A DNA stretch of 64,000 nt. It comes from Symsagittifera roscoffensis (lineage: Eukaryota; Xenacoelomorpha; Acoela; Convolutidae). The notes under the pieces were generated by a model, which was given only the letters and a program-made list of their open reading frames with translations, ran no database searches and was not told the DNA's origin. How positions within the stretch are numbered: the stretch's first letter is position 1; each line of letters begins with the position of its first letter. The stretch is taken from positions 49,716,233 to 49,780,232 of the forward strand of contig NC_087067.1 of the NCBI RefSeq assembly GCF_963678635.1, given 5' to 3'. A program made the position numbers and the translations under genes. Below, in pieces: positions 56,065 to 64,000 of this stretch.

Positions 56065-57199
56065 GTTGGAGGCAGAGTTGCTAGAGACGGCACAGGTCAC
56101 ATTCGAACCACTCCCAAATCCACCTCTCTTCAACTCGAGGGCTTTGTCCAGTCGCTTGGGTGCGATGGCCGATTCTAGAGACAGTTCGAGGAACAGCCGA
56201 ACCAAGTTGCCGGGCGCCGCGCCCATGGAGGCTACTGAGGCGACGTCATCAACTCCCCAGGGATCGATAATATCCTCAGTGGTGGTGGCGGAGAAGAAGA
56301 AGCCGGAGAGATCAGCGGAGACCAGCAGGTTGAAATATGTGGAGAAGGTCAAGGAGCTGGACTTGGAAGACCTGGAGTGCAGGCTAGAGTTAGCGAAAGC
56401 TTTGGGTCTTGAGCAGGTGTCGCACGAGGACTTGGGTAGACTCCAGTGCGTGGACTGGCTGAAGGCTCACGAGACACACTTCTCGAGAGCCAAAATGACG
56501 GAGACGGCGGATCTGACTGGGATTCCCACAAAATCGGTGATGGGACCTATTAACTATAGACCTCTCAAGTCATTAGGGAGTCCGGGATTCGTGGTGGAGC
56601 CTCCCAAACACCAAACCAGCATTGCCAGGATTAGGGTGGCCACTCCAGCACAGTTGAGGGTGGTGGACAAGCTGATGGATCCGCGAGAGATGGAATTACC
56701 AGACGCCGCGTATGAAGGTACGAAACTAGCCAACGACCCCAGATACGGGAAACCCTGCGGGAATACGCAGCTGGCCAAAACCTTAGCTGCTTATGACAGG
56801 GCAGACCCAGCCGCAGCGAGGGTGGTCATCGTGGCGGGATCGGACTTCGAGGGGACGTCTCCCAAATTGTTTTGGCCGGAAACTCTGATATATTCATTGC
56901 CAGGAGCGGAGCTAAACCAGATGTTAACCCTGGTGGTGGCCGTGAAATCAGAGATGCCTTGCGAGCCTGAGCTACTGCTGTTTGCAGGGATGAACGATCA
57001 CTTGCATGCGACGGGGTTTCTTGAGCAGCTCAAGGGTGATGAACCTACGCCGAAGAAGATCTGGGAAGCCATCCAGACATTATTTGCAGCCATGAATGAA
57101 GTACAAGAGAACGTTGCCTCACGATTTGGCTCCAAGACAAAAGTGGCGTTCACGACGTCCCCCGGGTACGCGAGCATGCCTCCCGGTCTGCGATCTTGA
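55691..57199 (+). CDS. ORF2 SGNH second half and following region, copy B
   Basis: 502 residues in the same frame as 54398-55681. It carries SGNH blocks III and V (see the domain entry), a variable Ser/Thr linker, and a helical segment (KVKELDLEDLECRLELAKAL). A conserved block with GIPTKSVMGPINYRPLKSLG follows, then the start of the second SGNH-like domain (VIVAGSDFEG, LLFAGMNDHLHATG). The frame is lost after MPPGLRS, where copy A reads on. Confidence 0.78.
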   Translation: MTLMIGTNDVSRGEARKVARLHDKMSCILEELRIQMDPAILTVCTIPYNMKADQHAMEMNTKVRNLNEIIRQINRRSVLPVGLLDVAEQMELSAFPDDASSDGIHFDRPRGVEWLNDVFQRHISALEAELLETAQVTFEPLPNPPLFNSRALSSRLGAMADSRDSSRNSRTKLPGAAPMEATEATSSTPQGSIISSVVVAEKKKPERSAETSRLKYVEKVKELDLEDLECRLELAKALGLEQVSHEDLGRLQCVDWLKAHETHFSRAKMTETADLTGIPTKSVMGPINYRPLKSLGSPGFVVEPPKHQTSIARIRVATPAQLRVVDKLMDPREMELPDAAYEGTKLANDPRYGKPCGNTQLAKTLAAYDRADPAAARVVIVAGSDFEGTSPKLFWPETLIYSLPGAELNQMLTLVVAVKSEMPCEPELLLFAGMNDHLHATGFLEQLKGDEPTPKKIWEAIQTLFAAMNEVQENVASRFGSKTKVAFTTSPGYASMPPGLRS

Positions 57200-57460
57200 T
57201 CTTGATAGCAGAAGGGAACGGATGGCGTATTCTGATGGCAGCTCCCAATCGGGAACTGGAACCTACGAACTTGAGACTTCGCAGGTCAGAACTCGCGGCG
57301 GCGTGGGCGGACGTGTCCCACGCGTTGAGGGGCTTTCACGAGTTGCCCGACATCCTCATCGTATTGGACGAGGTCCTCTTGCTGGAGATATCTAACTTCG
57401 CTAGGCAACTCAAGCTCAGTCCGATTCTAGGGGACGATCATCCAGTGGTGACTCACCTGA
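56815..57460 (+). other. second, degenerate SGNH-like domain of ORF2
   Basis: ARVVIVAGSDFEG resembles block I (GSD for GDS). ELLLFAGMNDHLHATG resembles block III with its Asn-Asp pair. WRILMAAPNRELEP resembles the core strand after block III. GDDHPVVTHL may stand for block V. Block I lacks the strict GDS order, so catalysis is doubtful. A tandem duplication of the first SGNH domain followed by divergence is one explanation. Confidence 0.5.
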
Positions 57461-57690
57461 CGGCCAGTCTATGGTTTCGAAACATGGAGGTGACCATCAC
57501 AAGCTCCACCAGTAAATCTAGAGGGCCGAGCAACGAGAGGAAGAACGTGGCCGCATCGGAGAAGCAGCTGGAGTCGATGGTGTATCGATTGACAAAAGAG
57601 GGAGGCAGGTGGCCCTTCCTGACACCAAGGCTGGAGAACGCCACGGAGAAGACGAGAGATTATGCTCCGCTTCTGGTGAAGCAGATCTGA
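57196..57690 (+). CDS. ORF2 fragment after frame change, copy B
   Basis: 164 residues. ILIAEGNGWRILMAAPNRE continues the second SGNH-like domain. SNFARQLKLSP and ESMVYRLTKEGGRWPFLTPR follow. It ends at TGA 57688, where copy A has Trp, and the same frame continues open afterwards to TGA 57859. Confidence 0.7.
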   Translation: MILIAEGNGWRILMAAPNRELEPTNLRLRRSELAAAWADVSHALRGFHELPDILIVLDEVLLLEISNFARQLKLSPILGDDHPVVTHLTASLWFRNMEVTITSSTSKSRGPSNERKNVAASEKQLESMVYRLTKEGGRWPFLTPRLENATEKTRDYAPLLVKQI

Positions 57691-57882
57691 GATTTTCTTG
57701 AGGAGCAGCTGGGAGTGGCCGAGAAAAGGGAAATGACGGTTGGCAGGTTCGTCACAGCAGCCAACGAGATCACGATTGGAGGATTCTGGAGGAAACACGC
57801 AAGGGGTGAGCTGAGGACGAGGAGGGATCACGAGATTCTTGAGTTTTTGAGTCCTTGTTGAGGAAAGGAGTTCCTGGCCGAA

Positions 57883-59892
57883 GTGTATAGCGCGAAAGAG
57901 ACCATCTTTAAAGCTTTCATTCAGGAAGTATTGAATATGCCCATCAGTCTGTTGCTGGCACTGTACCTGGTTTACCCAAGGTACCTGTTCAATATGGGCC
58001 CAGCATACATGTTCAGTCGGGGCGTGGACACCCTCCAGATAGACGGATACTTGACATTGCTGCTTCTAACCCACGGGGAACTGGTGTCATTTCACCGACT
58101 GATGAAATACGGAGAGCCTCTGTCGATGGGAAAAACACACTCGAGTATTGACACCTACTCGTATAAGTGTGCTGCCGGGCTAAAGACGCTGCTGATACAG
58201 TACCTACTGATGCAGAACCGGCACCTGACTGGTGAAGAAAGGAGCCCGAAGACAAGAGAGGAGTGGAGGAAGGAGAATGGGGGCATGCCTCTATTGACGG
58301 ACCTATGCCTGGCCATGAGATCGGACCCCATGGGGATGATCCGGGGGCTAGGAGAGGTCGTAACCTGTATCTATGGACCGGCCGTCACGTTCGCGTTTCC
58401 AGATCCTCTGGTGAAAGCTTATCGACACTCAGTGACCCACGTGAGCCTCATAAGCGTACTAGATGGGACGACACTTAATTGGTGTCAGCAGGAGGTGCTA
58501 AGGGCACAGATGAGCAACACGGTGCTCTTCGGAAAGGTGAAGGATCCGGAGTTGGTGGTGTACAGTTTTCGAGGACAACTGCAGTGCAGGATGGGAGGCA
58601 AGCGCGAAGGTTCCATCGAAACCTATCCCAAGTTCTGGAACCTAAATCCCCTGACAGCAAATGGACAAGAGATCTTGAGAATTCCCGCGTGGAAGAAAAG
58701 CTTCGAGCTGGTGAAAAGGGAGCTAGAGGCGATCTTGGAGAAGGAAGTCCTGCCGGCAGGCATTCCAGAATTTCCAACAGTGAGGAAAATGACCCTGGGG
58801 ATGAACAGCCCCCTGGTGGTCCCGTCCCTTTTCGCGAGAGCAGCAACCGAAGAACAGCAGAAGGAGTTCATCGACGGCTGGGATTCTCTCTTCATCGGCT
58901 ACTCTGCAGCGATCTATTTTTATACCAGCGACACGAAAATAAATTCATGGACAACTCAAGCCAAGAAAATGAGAGGGTCGATGCCCCCGAAGTTCGAGGT
59001 ACGAGATGCCTTGAGAGTACTTGAGCGGGCAGGTCTAGAGAACAAGTTGCCGGCGTGGGACGATGGCAGGATGATAGTGAATGAAGGGCATATCGCACTG
59101 AAAGCAGACGATATGCTGTTTGCCACAAGGAAATACCGGGCACCTTACGGACTAGAGCAGGTGGAAAGGAGACAGGAGGGAAAGGAGCTGGATGCAGCAG
59201 GCCCATTGCATGTGGCTCTGACAGAGTATAAGGAAACTGGTCCAGCTACACCATCACCCCTATCAGTGGACACCCCTGGGGATAAGAGGAGTGGTCCCGT
59301 AGAAGATCGATTCAGAAGGATTCTTGAGAGAAGAGAAGCAGAATCGGGGGAGGAGAGCATGGATGAGACTCTCAGTGAGGCAGGAGAGGATATGGAGGTG
59401 GGAAATACACCGGAGCCGAAGCCATCAGAGGAAGAGTTCACTACGCAAGAACTGTTGAAAGATCTGAGTGGAGAAAATTGGGCAGACACCCCCACGCCAC
59501 CTTTGACCTCATCTCCCCGCAAGAACCTAGAGTTGCCACTGACGACCGAGAATCCCAACATGGGAATGATCTTCCTGAGTGCGGAGAAAAGGGAGAAGAA
59601 CACCTTTGAGGGAAACAAGGATGCCTTCCTAGGCACTCTGGATGCGGATGCTTGGCGAAGATTCTTGAGCGATTTTAATCGAGAAGTGGACGACGACACC
59701 ACATTGGACGATTTTAAGGAGGAGCTGTGGGACACGGTGGTGAAGTTCGGAGAACCTATCCTGATGGGGACAGGTCTGGAGGAGAAAGCTAGAGGAGAGC
59801 TGCTGAGCAAGATGGTCGAGTTGAGGAAGGCACCACGAAAGACCAGAGAAGACAAATGTAAAGACAGCTCTACTCCGAAACAAAAAAACTGA
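57883..59892 (+). CDS. ORF2 middle domain, copy B (unknown function)
   Basis: 669 residues as an open piece; the protein begins further upstream. A hydrophobic stretch lies at about residues 17-40 (ISLLLALYLVYPRYLFNMG). Conserved blocks are HSSIDTYSYKCAAGLKTLL, ISVLDGTTLNWCQQEVLRA, GMNSPLVVPSLFARA and INSWTTQAKKMRG. From about residue 460 it becomes Pro/Ser/Glu-rich (TPSPLSVDTPGDK, EESMDETLSEAGED). No family recognised. It ends at a TGA created by a one-base insertion in an A run; copy A is open there. Confidence 0.75.
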   Translation: MYSAKETIFKAFIQEVLNMPISLLLALYLVYPRYLFNMGPAYMFSRGVDTLQIDGYLTLLLLTHGELVSFHRLMKYGEPLSMGKTHSSIDTYSYKCAAGLKTLLIQYLLMQNRHLTGEERSPKTREEWRKENGGMPLLTDLCLAMRSDPMGMIRGLGEVVTCIYGPAVTFAFPDPLVKAYRHSVTHVSLISVLDGTTLNWCQQEVLRAQMSNTVLFGKVKDPELVVYSFRGQLQCRMGGKREGSIETYPKFWNLNPLTANGQEILRIPAWKKSFELVKRELEAILEKEVLPAGIPEFPTVRKMTLGMNSPLVVPSLFARAATEEQQKEFIDGWDSLFIGYSAAIYFYTSDTKINSWTTQAKKMRGSMPPKFEVRDALRVLERAGLENKLPAWDDGRMIVNEGHIALKADDMLFATRKYRAPYGLEQVERRQEGKELDAAGPLHVALTEYKETGPATPSPLSVDTPGDKRSGPVEDRFRRILERREAESGEESMDETLSEAGEDMEVGNTPEPKPSEEEFTTQELLKDLSGENWADTPTPPLTSSPRKNLELPLTTENPNMGMIFLSAEKREKNTFEGNKDAFLGTLDADAWRRFLSDFNREVDDDTTLDDFKEELWDTVVKFGEPILMGTGLEEKARGELLSKMVELRKAPRKTREDKCKDSSTPKQKN

Positions 59893-59991
59893 CGATAAAA
59901 TAATTGAACATGTAAGGGGGGATAAGATCGAAACTAGTAATATAATTAAAAGTACTAATATCCTTAAGGCTCGAGCAGGGGGAGGCAAGAG

Positions 59992-62900
59992 TTGGAAGGG
60001 TTGGACGGAGACAAGGAAGTCGAATCAGTGATAATAACGACAAGGCCCCCGAGCAAAGACGTGAGGTCTCGCAAGAGGAAGAGAGACGTGGAGGGATTGT
60101 GCAGTCCTTCAGTGGATGCGGTCTCGGAGAAAAACTTGAGAGAGACGGCCCCCATGGTTCTGGCACGATGGAAAACAGCAGCCTACAAGAGTAGCTACGA
60201 GCCGCGGAAACTGCTCGACGTAGAAAAGGAGATGGAGATCCCCACCAGCTCAACAAGGGAAGAAGACTTCAAGCCTCAGAGAATAAAAATGAAGCGAGGT
60301 TCGACGAGCGGGCAGACCTGGGAAGTGGACGTCGGCAAAGAATGGGTCTCAAATGAACACCAGGCTACCGGGAAGCAAGTGGCTAGCGATCCTCTTGAGA
60401 AAAATAAAACGAGGAACACCGCCCGACCGTGGTGGGTGGCCCTGGAAACATTGCAGGAATTGGAAGACTGCCTGAAGAAGCTCGACAGTGGAGTGTCACG
60501 CAAACGACGCAACTGGGCTACCCAGCAGAAGGCTGGTATCAATAAATTAGAATTGGGAAGCCAACTGAAGAGAACTTGGCAGAACTTGTTAAAGGATCAT
60601 TTTGAAGAGGCGATGAGAACATCCTCATCGGCATCGCCGTTGATGGCGAATCCCTTTATTAGGACCGCAGGACAACTGATGTTCGCGTGGAGCGTGTTGG
60701 GGATAGAGTTAGAGACACTGACTTCGTACGACAAGTTGAAGTTGGGAGGCAAGAATCTAGAGGTGTATCGAATGCTGATGCAGCACGTTGCTAGGGACAA
60801 CTCAGGCTTGAGTCTGGCAAGGAGGAAAGATGCTACCTGTTTCTTGAGATGGACAATGTCGATGATGACTGACAGTACCATCCTAGCATGTCACCAGAGA
60901 GCAATTGGAAGCAAGACGCTGGAAAGGAGAGTCTCCACAGTCATCTTGAATGTGTACCAGAGTACTGGGATAGAAAAGGAGGATGGTTCTAGGCAATCGC
61001 TAGAGAGCCACAGGAAGTTAGATGAGATACGGAGATTCTACAACAAGAAATTCGAGGAGAAACACGACGTTCACCGTAACTTGGCTTCTTCAGGAGAGTA
61101 CTTGAAACCCAACAAGAAGCGAGGGTATCAGTATGTGTCTGGAGTGATGGGGATGGCATACAACCCTTTCTTAGACTTAGAAGCTGGAGGTGCCCATAGA
61201 AACTATGAGGTGGCGGAGCTGCTGAAGTTCTGGACAGAGAGGATAATGGAGATAGACCCTGTGGAAAGAGAGAGACCTAGTCTAGGTTTGATTCTCGAGA
61301 GAACACCGGAAGTAATAAGTGTGCCACGCTCAAGTAAAAGAGTAGAACTAAAAATGGGTAACGGGAACGGCATGTTGACCACGAATCTGGGAGTGGTGTG
61401 GAAATTGCTCAGGCCCTCCTGGTGTCCACATCCTCATGCGAGCCTGATCGAGGAAGTCACTGAGCGAGTGAGATTGGCGCCGACAGAGGATGAAGATTTA
61501 GCGACCTTGAGTATAGTACATAGACTGGTCCTGCCTCATATGAAGGAGTCAAATGAAATGACGAGTGGAACAGGGTCGGTAAAGAAGATGCAGCCGGGCA
61601 GTTGTCTTGACTCGACGTGTGGGAATGGCGAGCACACCTGTGATGGACGATCGTGCGTCAGGATACAGTCTTTCCAGAAAGAAGACCTAGTCACCTGGTT
61701 TGAAGATATCACCGAAAGGGAGAAAAGTGAGATACAGATAGTGGCTGAGTGTTACGCGAGTACCACTGTGAACCTAGCAACAGCTCTGGGATTCTTCTCA
61801 AGAATGTGTAGTCTCCAGTCACTGGAGAGGCTAGAGTCAGAACACCACTTGGTGACCGCGTTGAGCGTGGAGTCATGGCCCGGAGTGTTGCAAGTGATCC
61901 AGAAACACATCAAGAGTTGGAAGGTTGGACTCGAGGCTGAGATGGGATTTCCCATGAGCGAAGCCTATGGACTGCCTCTAAATGCGAAGTCCCTAGTGGG
62001 GTCAGTGATGGCCAACCTATGTGGCAGCCACTATCCATTACACATGGCGATGGTAGAAGTGTCCAGCCAGAGGATATTGGTAGACAAAGCCTTCTCAGTG
62101 CCCAAATGTGTAAGACTAGCTTGGATGTCACATCATTCACACAAGCTGTTGAGGAAGATCCGAGGAACAGTGCCTAAAGAACAAAGGGATGACTTGAGTG
62201 AAATCTGGGGTGAAGAACTTCTAGGCTTGGAGAGCGAAAATACAAGTGACCTCGAGAGACAAAACGTGATGGGGAAACCCATGGTAGGTGCCCCTAACTT
62301 GGGAGAAGTCGACGTGATACACGAGAAGATGATGGAACTTGAGCCTCTCCTGGAAGCCTCGGGAGAACGCAATCTTAGGAGCATCGACCTCACACACGGG
62401 GATTGTCCATGCCACTGTCTGGCGCAGACAGTGTGGTACCCAGACCAAGCCAATCTCTGCCTGATCTGGGATGTAGAAGAAATCAGGTCGTTGGGATTAC
62501 CCGAGCATCAACAAAAAGTGACCATCTTGGTGGTGAGCACAATGCTGGCTCTGCGATGGATGGAAGAAAACATAGCAAAGTATCGAGAATCGAAGACACC
62601 AACATCAGAGTCGATTCATGCGATAGATTACAGCAGGAGACTTGAGTTGTTCGAGACAGCATGCAAGGTGTTCGCCATACCAATGGAAGTCAGACACGTG
62701 TGGAGCCGCATGAGATTCTTTCCTTGGTTTCGCGCGACGTTAACATCCTGGTTATATGTAGCGACGAAGGATCACATGAGGAAACATCAAAAGGAATATC
62801 GACAATTCCAGTCCGAGATAGGACCAGATGCCTTCAAGAGACCTCTGCTGACCCATCGAAATGCGATCACGACGGGTTGGAAAAAAGTGGGTAGAGTATC

Positions 62901-63189
62901 CAGAGATAACACTAGAGCGAGGGAGTCAATACTGGAAGAGGACCTGGCGAAGATTGTAAACCTGAGTCTTCACAATTCCTTCTGTTTGAACCGGGAGTCG
63001 AAGGTGAAGAGCTTGCCGAATCAAGCGAAGAGATTGCAAGAGCAAAGGGAGTGGATGCGATCCTATGAACAGCTGAAGGCTTGGGAGGAGATTTTGATCA
63101 GCTCCGATGACGAAGAAGCACTATTAGAACAGATCACAGTGTCAAAAGTATCTGGATCGGGTACCTCGAGGGCGAAGAACACAAGGTGA
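59992..63189 (+). CDS. ORF2 C-terminal domain, copy B (unknown function)
   Basis: 1,065 residues in the open piece. The first codon is TTG, because the frame simply resumes after a frameshift. It has a basic start (RKRKRDVEG) that could act as a nuclear signal. A helical middle follows, then QYVSGVMGMAYNPF, then a Cys cluster C538-x4-C543-x6-C550-x4-C555 (GSCLDSTCGNGEHTCDGRSC). A C-x-C-x-C lies at 805-809, followed by LELFETACKVFAIP, PWFRATLTSWL and LSLHNSFCLNRE, with an acidic tail (SSDDEEALLEQ). The same blocks survive in the relic at 27097-29440. Function unknown. Confidence 0.8.
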   Translation: MEGLDGDKEVESVIITTRPPSKDVRSRKRKRDVEGLCSPSVDAVSEKNLRETAPMVLARWKTAAYKSSYEPRKLLDVEKEMEIPTSSTREEDFKPQRIKMKRGSTSGQTWEVDVGKEWVSNEHQATGKQVASDPLEKNKTRNTARPWWVALETLQELEDCLKKLDSGVSRKRRNWATQQKAGINKLELGSQLKRTWQNLLKDHFEEAMRTSSSASPLMANPFIRTAGQLMFAWSVLGIELETLTSYDKLKLGGKNLEVYRMLMQHVARDNSGLSLARRKDATCFLRWTMSMMTDSTILACHQRAIGSKTLERRVSTVILNVYQSTGIEKEDGSRQSLESHRKLDEIRRFYNKKFEEKHDVHRNLASSGEYLKPNKKRGYQYVSGVMGMAYNPFLDLEAGGAHRNYEVAELLKFWTERIMEIDPVERERPSLGLILERTPEVISVPRSSKRVELKMGNGNGMLTTNLGVVWKLLRPSWCPHPHASLIEEVTERVRLAPTEDEDLATLSIVHRLVLPHMKESNEMTSGTGSVKKMQPGSCLDSTCGNGEHTCDGRSCVRIQSFQKEDLVTWFEDITEREKSEIQIVAECYASTTVNLATALGFFSRMCSLQSLERLESEHHLVTALSVESWPGVLQVIQKHIKSWKVGLEAEMGFPMSEAYGLPLNAKSLVGSVMANLCGSHYPLHMAMVEVSSQRILVDKAFSVPKCVRLAWMSHHSHKLLRKIRGTVPKEQRDDLSEIWGEELLGLESENTSDLERQNVMGKPMVGAPNLGEVDVIHEKMMELEPLLEASGERNLRSIDLTHGDCPCHCLAQTVWYPDQANLCLIWDVEEIRSLGLPEHQQKVTILVVSTMLALRWMEENIAKYRESKTPTSESIHAIDYSRRLELFETACKVFAIPMEVRHVWSRMRFFPWFRATLTSWLYVATKDHMRKHQKEYRQFQSEIGPDAFKRPLLTHRNAITTGWKKVGRVSRDNTRARESILEEDLAKIVNLSLHNSFCLNRESKVKSLPNQAKRLQEQREWMRSYEQLKAWEEILISSDDEEALLEQITVSKVSGSGTSRAKNTR

Positions 63190-63626
63190 GCCAGTGGCTC
63201 AAAAGGAAATTTCTAGAGTCTTGATTCTTGAGAGGGAGGGGGCTCGAGGGTGAACTCGGATGAAATCTGGGTTCACGAAAAAGAAATTTTAACAAATAAG
63301 ATATTGTTATTAATATGCTAGATCTATTATATAAATCAAAATGCTGCATGACAATTTCCTGATTGAATAGGACAAAAGAAATTTTAAATTACCAGCTTAA
63401 AAAGCGAGAATTCATAGGTGCAGGTGTGTGCAGATTTTGATTGCTGTTTAGCGATAGTGTGAAAATTTTATATGGTTGTGAATTTTGGAAGGTAGATAAA
63501 TTTAAGTCTGCTGCAAACTTCTGTAAATGACCACTGGCACTGTATCTTGAGGGACACTCGGGCTTCTGGGGATTCACTGACAAAGACAGCACGCAATGAG
63601 GACATCGATCTTGAGTCCGGGGAGTA
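63190..63626 (+). other. 3' UTR and possible polypurine tract, copy B
   Basis: No ORF. The bases before the LTR are CCGGGGAGTA (63618-63626 region), a short purine run also present in copy A. It is weak compared with usual polypurine tracts. Another purine-rich stretch lies at 63227-63242. Confidence 0.5.
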
Positions 63627-64000
63627 TGTGCCAGTCGGTCATGTCTGGAAGTTTGACCTTGAGAGACACGAAAATACGTAATTCTGGAGTGAAGTTTTAA
63701 TTTTCAAAATTTCGAATGGAGCCTGTCATGCTCAGTTTTCTCGTACCAACTGAAAACAAAAAGTGAAAAAACAGAACATCCGAATTTACAATTGCGGGAA
63801 AATACTCAAGAAAAACAGCAGAAAATTGCTATTCGCAATTTCCAGATATAAAGTAGGACACGAGTAGAGCTGTCTTATCCCGAAATAGGAAGAGAGATAA
63901 TAAAAAGAAGAGAGAACTATTATTCGGAACAAACTAGAGTGAACCTTCAATGGAAAGGTGGACAGCTTGAGTGTCCTAATGGTTCATACAAAAACTCCAA
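63627..64000 (+). repeat. 3' LTR of copy B, truncated by window end
   Basis: 374 bp visible, matching 41316-41689 with only a few differences. High LTR identity marks copy B as the younger insertion. Confidence 0.93.

Larger units (their letters stand above)
54354..63189 (+). pseudogene. ORF2 of copy B: giant accessory gene (about 2,945 codons)
   Basis: Starts at ATG 54354 (MADRFWKSMP) and ends at TGA 63187-63189. The lesions are: a deletion of about 16 bases with a frameshift near 54393; TGA 55679-55681; a frame change at 57187-57195; TGA 57688-57690; TGA 57859-57861; and paired small indels at 59880-59985. In copy A the sequence is open across several of these, so one continuous protein is inferred. 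Domains in order: N-terminal domain, coiled coil, SGNH hydrolase, second SGNH-like domain, unknown middle domain, unknown C-terminal domain. It has no signal peptide, furin site or C-terminal anchor, so it is not an obvious envelope. Confidence 0.85.
41316..64000 (+). mobile_element. Giant Ty3/Gypsy-type LTR retrotransposon, copy B (runs off the window)
   Basis: 5' LTR 41316-42211, PBS 42223, 69-bp repeats, minisatellite, gag-pol 45046-53871, spacer, ORF2 54354-63189, 3' UTR, 3' LTR from 63627. The full length would be about 23.2 kb if the 3' LTR is complete. It has far fewer lesions than copy A: three in-frame stops in gag-pol, and a handful of stops and frame changes in ORF2. It inserted just downstream of LINE C2. 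Its target duplication cannot be checked because the right end is outside the window. Confidence 0.93.

Noticed and set aside
54354..63189. ORF2 as a retroviral-type envelope
   Set aside because: No signal peptide, furin-type cleavage site, fusion peptide or C-terminal membrane anchor was seen. The domains found are coiled coil and SGNH.

Overview
The window is almost entirely made of mobile DNA from an animal nuclear genome. It holds two copies of an unusually large Ty3/Gypsy-type LTR retrotransposon, about 23-24 kb each against the usual 5-10 kb. They lie in opposite orientation with their 5' ends facing each other. Copy A is on the minus strand (448-24741) and is complete with both LTRs, but it is heavily decayed. 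Copy B is on the plus strand (41316 to beyond 64000). It is better preserved and has lost only the end of its 3' LTR to the window edge. No host gene, tRNA or rRNA was recognised. The LINE family in the middle (PHD-like finger, HGPSGLDA-type reverse transcriptase, FFDV C-terminus) resembles LINEs I associate with cnidarian genomes. An anthozoan host is therefore a reasonable but unverified guess.

Both giant copies share one plan: an LTR of about 890 bp (TGT...ACA); a primer-binding site; a 69-bp tandem repeat; a candidate splice donor; a GTCTTGGGACA minisatellite; a candidate acceptor; and one continuous gag-protease-RT-RNase H-integrase frame of about 2,940 codons. That frame ends in a degenerate TARG1/OARD1-like macrodomain. 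A spacer of about 480 bp with a conserved candidate acceptor follows, then a second reading frame (ORF2) of about 2,945 codons, then a short 3' UTR and the 3' LTR. ORF2 contains a coiled coil, an SGNH (GDSL) hydrolase domain with all catalytic blocks in copy B, a second degenerate SGNH-like domain, and about 1,800 residues of unrecognised conserved protein with cysteine clusters.

The 16.4 kb between the copies contains four things: a very divergent relic of the ORF2 C-terminal region (27097-29440); two broken LINEs of one family in head-to-head orientation (about 35550 down to 32278 on minus, and 35909-39635 on plus); a 472-bp insertion with a 12-bp target duplication and a hammerhead-like motif inside the first LINE; and a nearly perfect 1,680-bp tandem duplication that joins the 3' half of the second LINE to the first 275 bp of the giant element's LTR.

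The likely logic is an ordinary Gypsy copy-and-paste engine carrying a second, retrovirus-style spliced gene as large as gag-pol. The encoded esterase-like and macro-like domains suggest extra interactions with host membranes, ester bonds or ADP-ribose signalling, which is inference. Neither copy in this window can make intact proteins.
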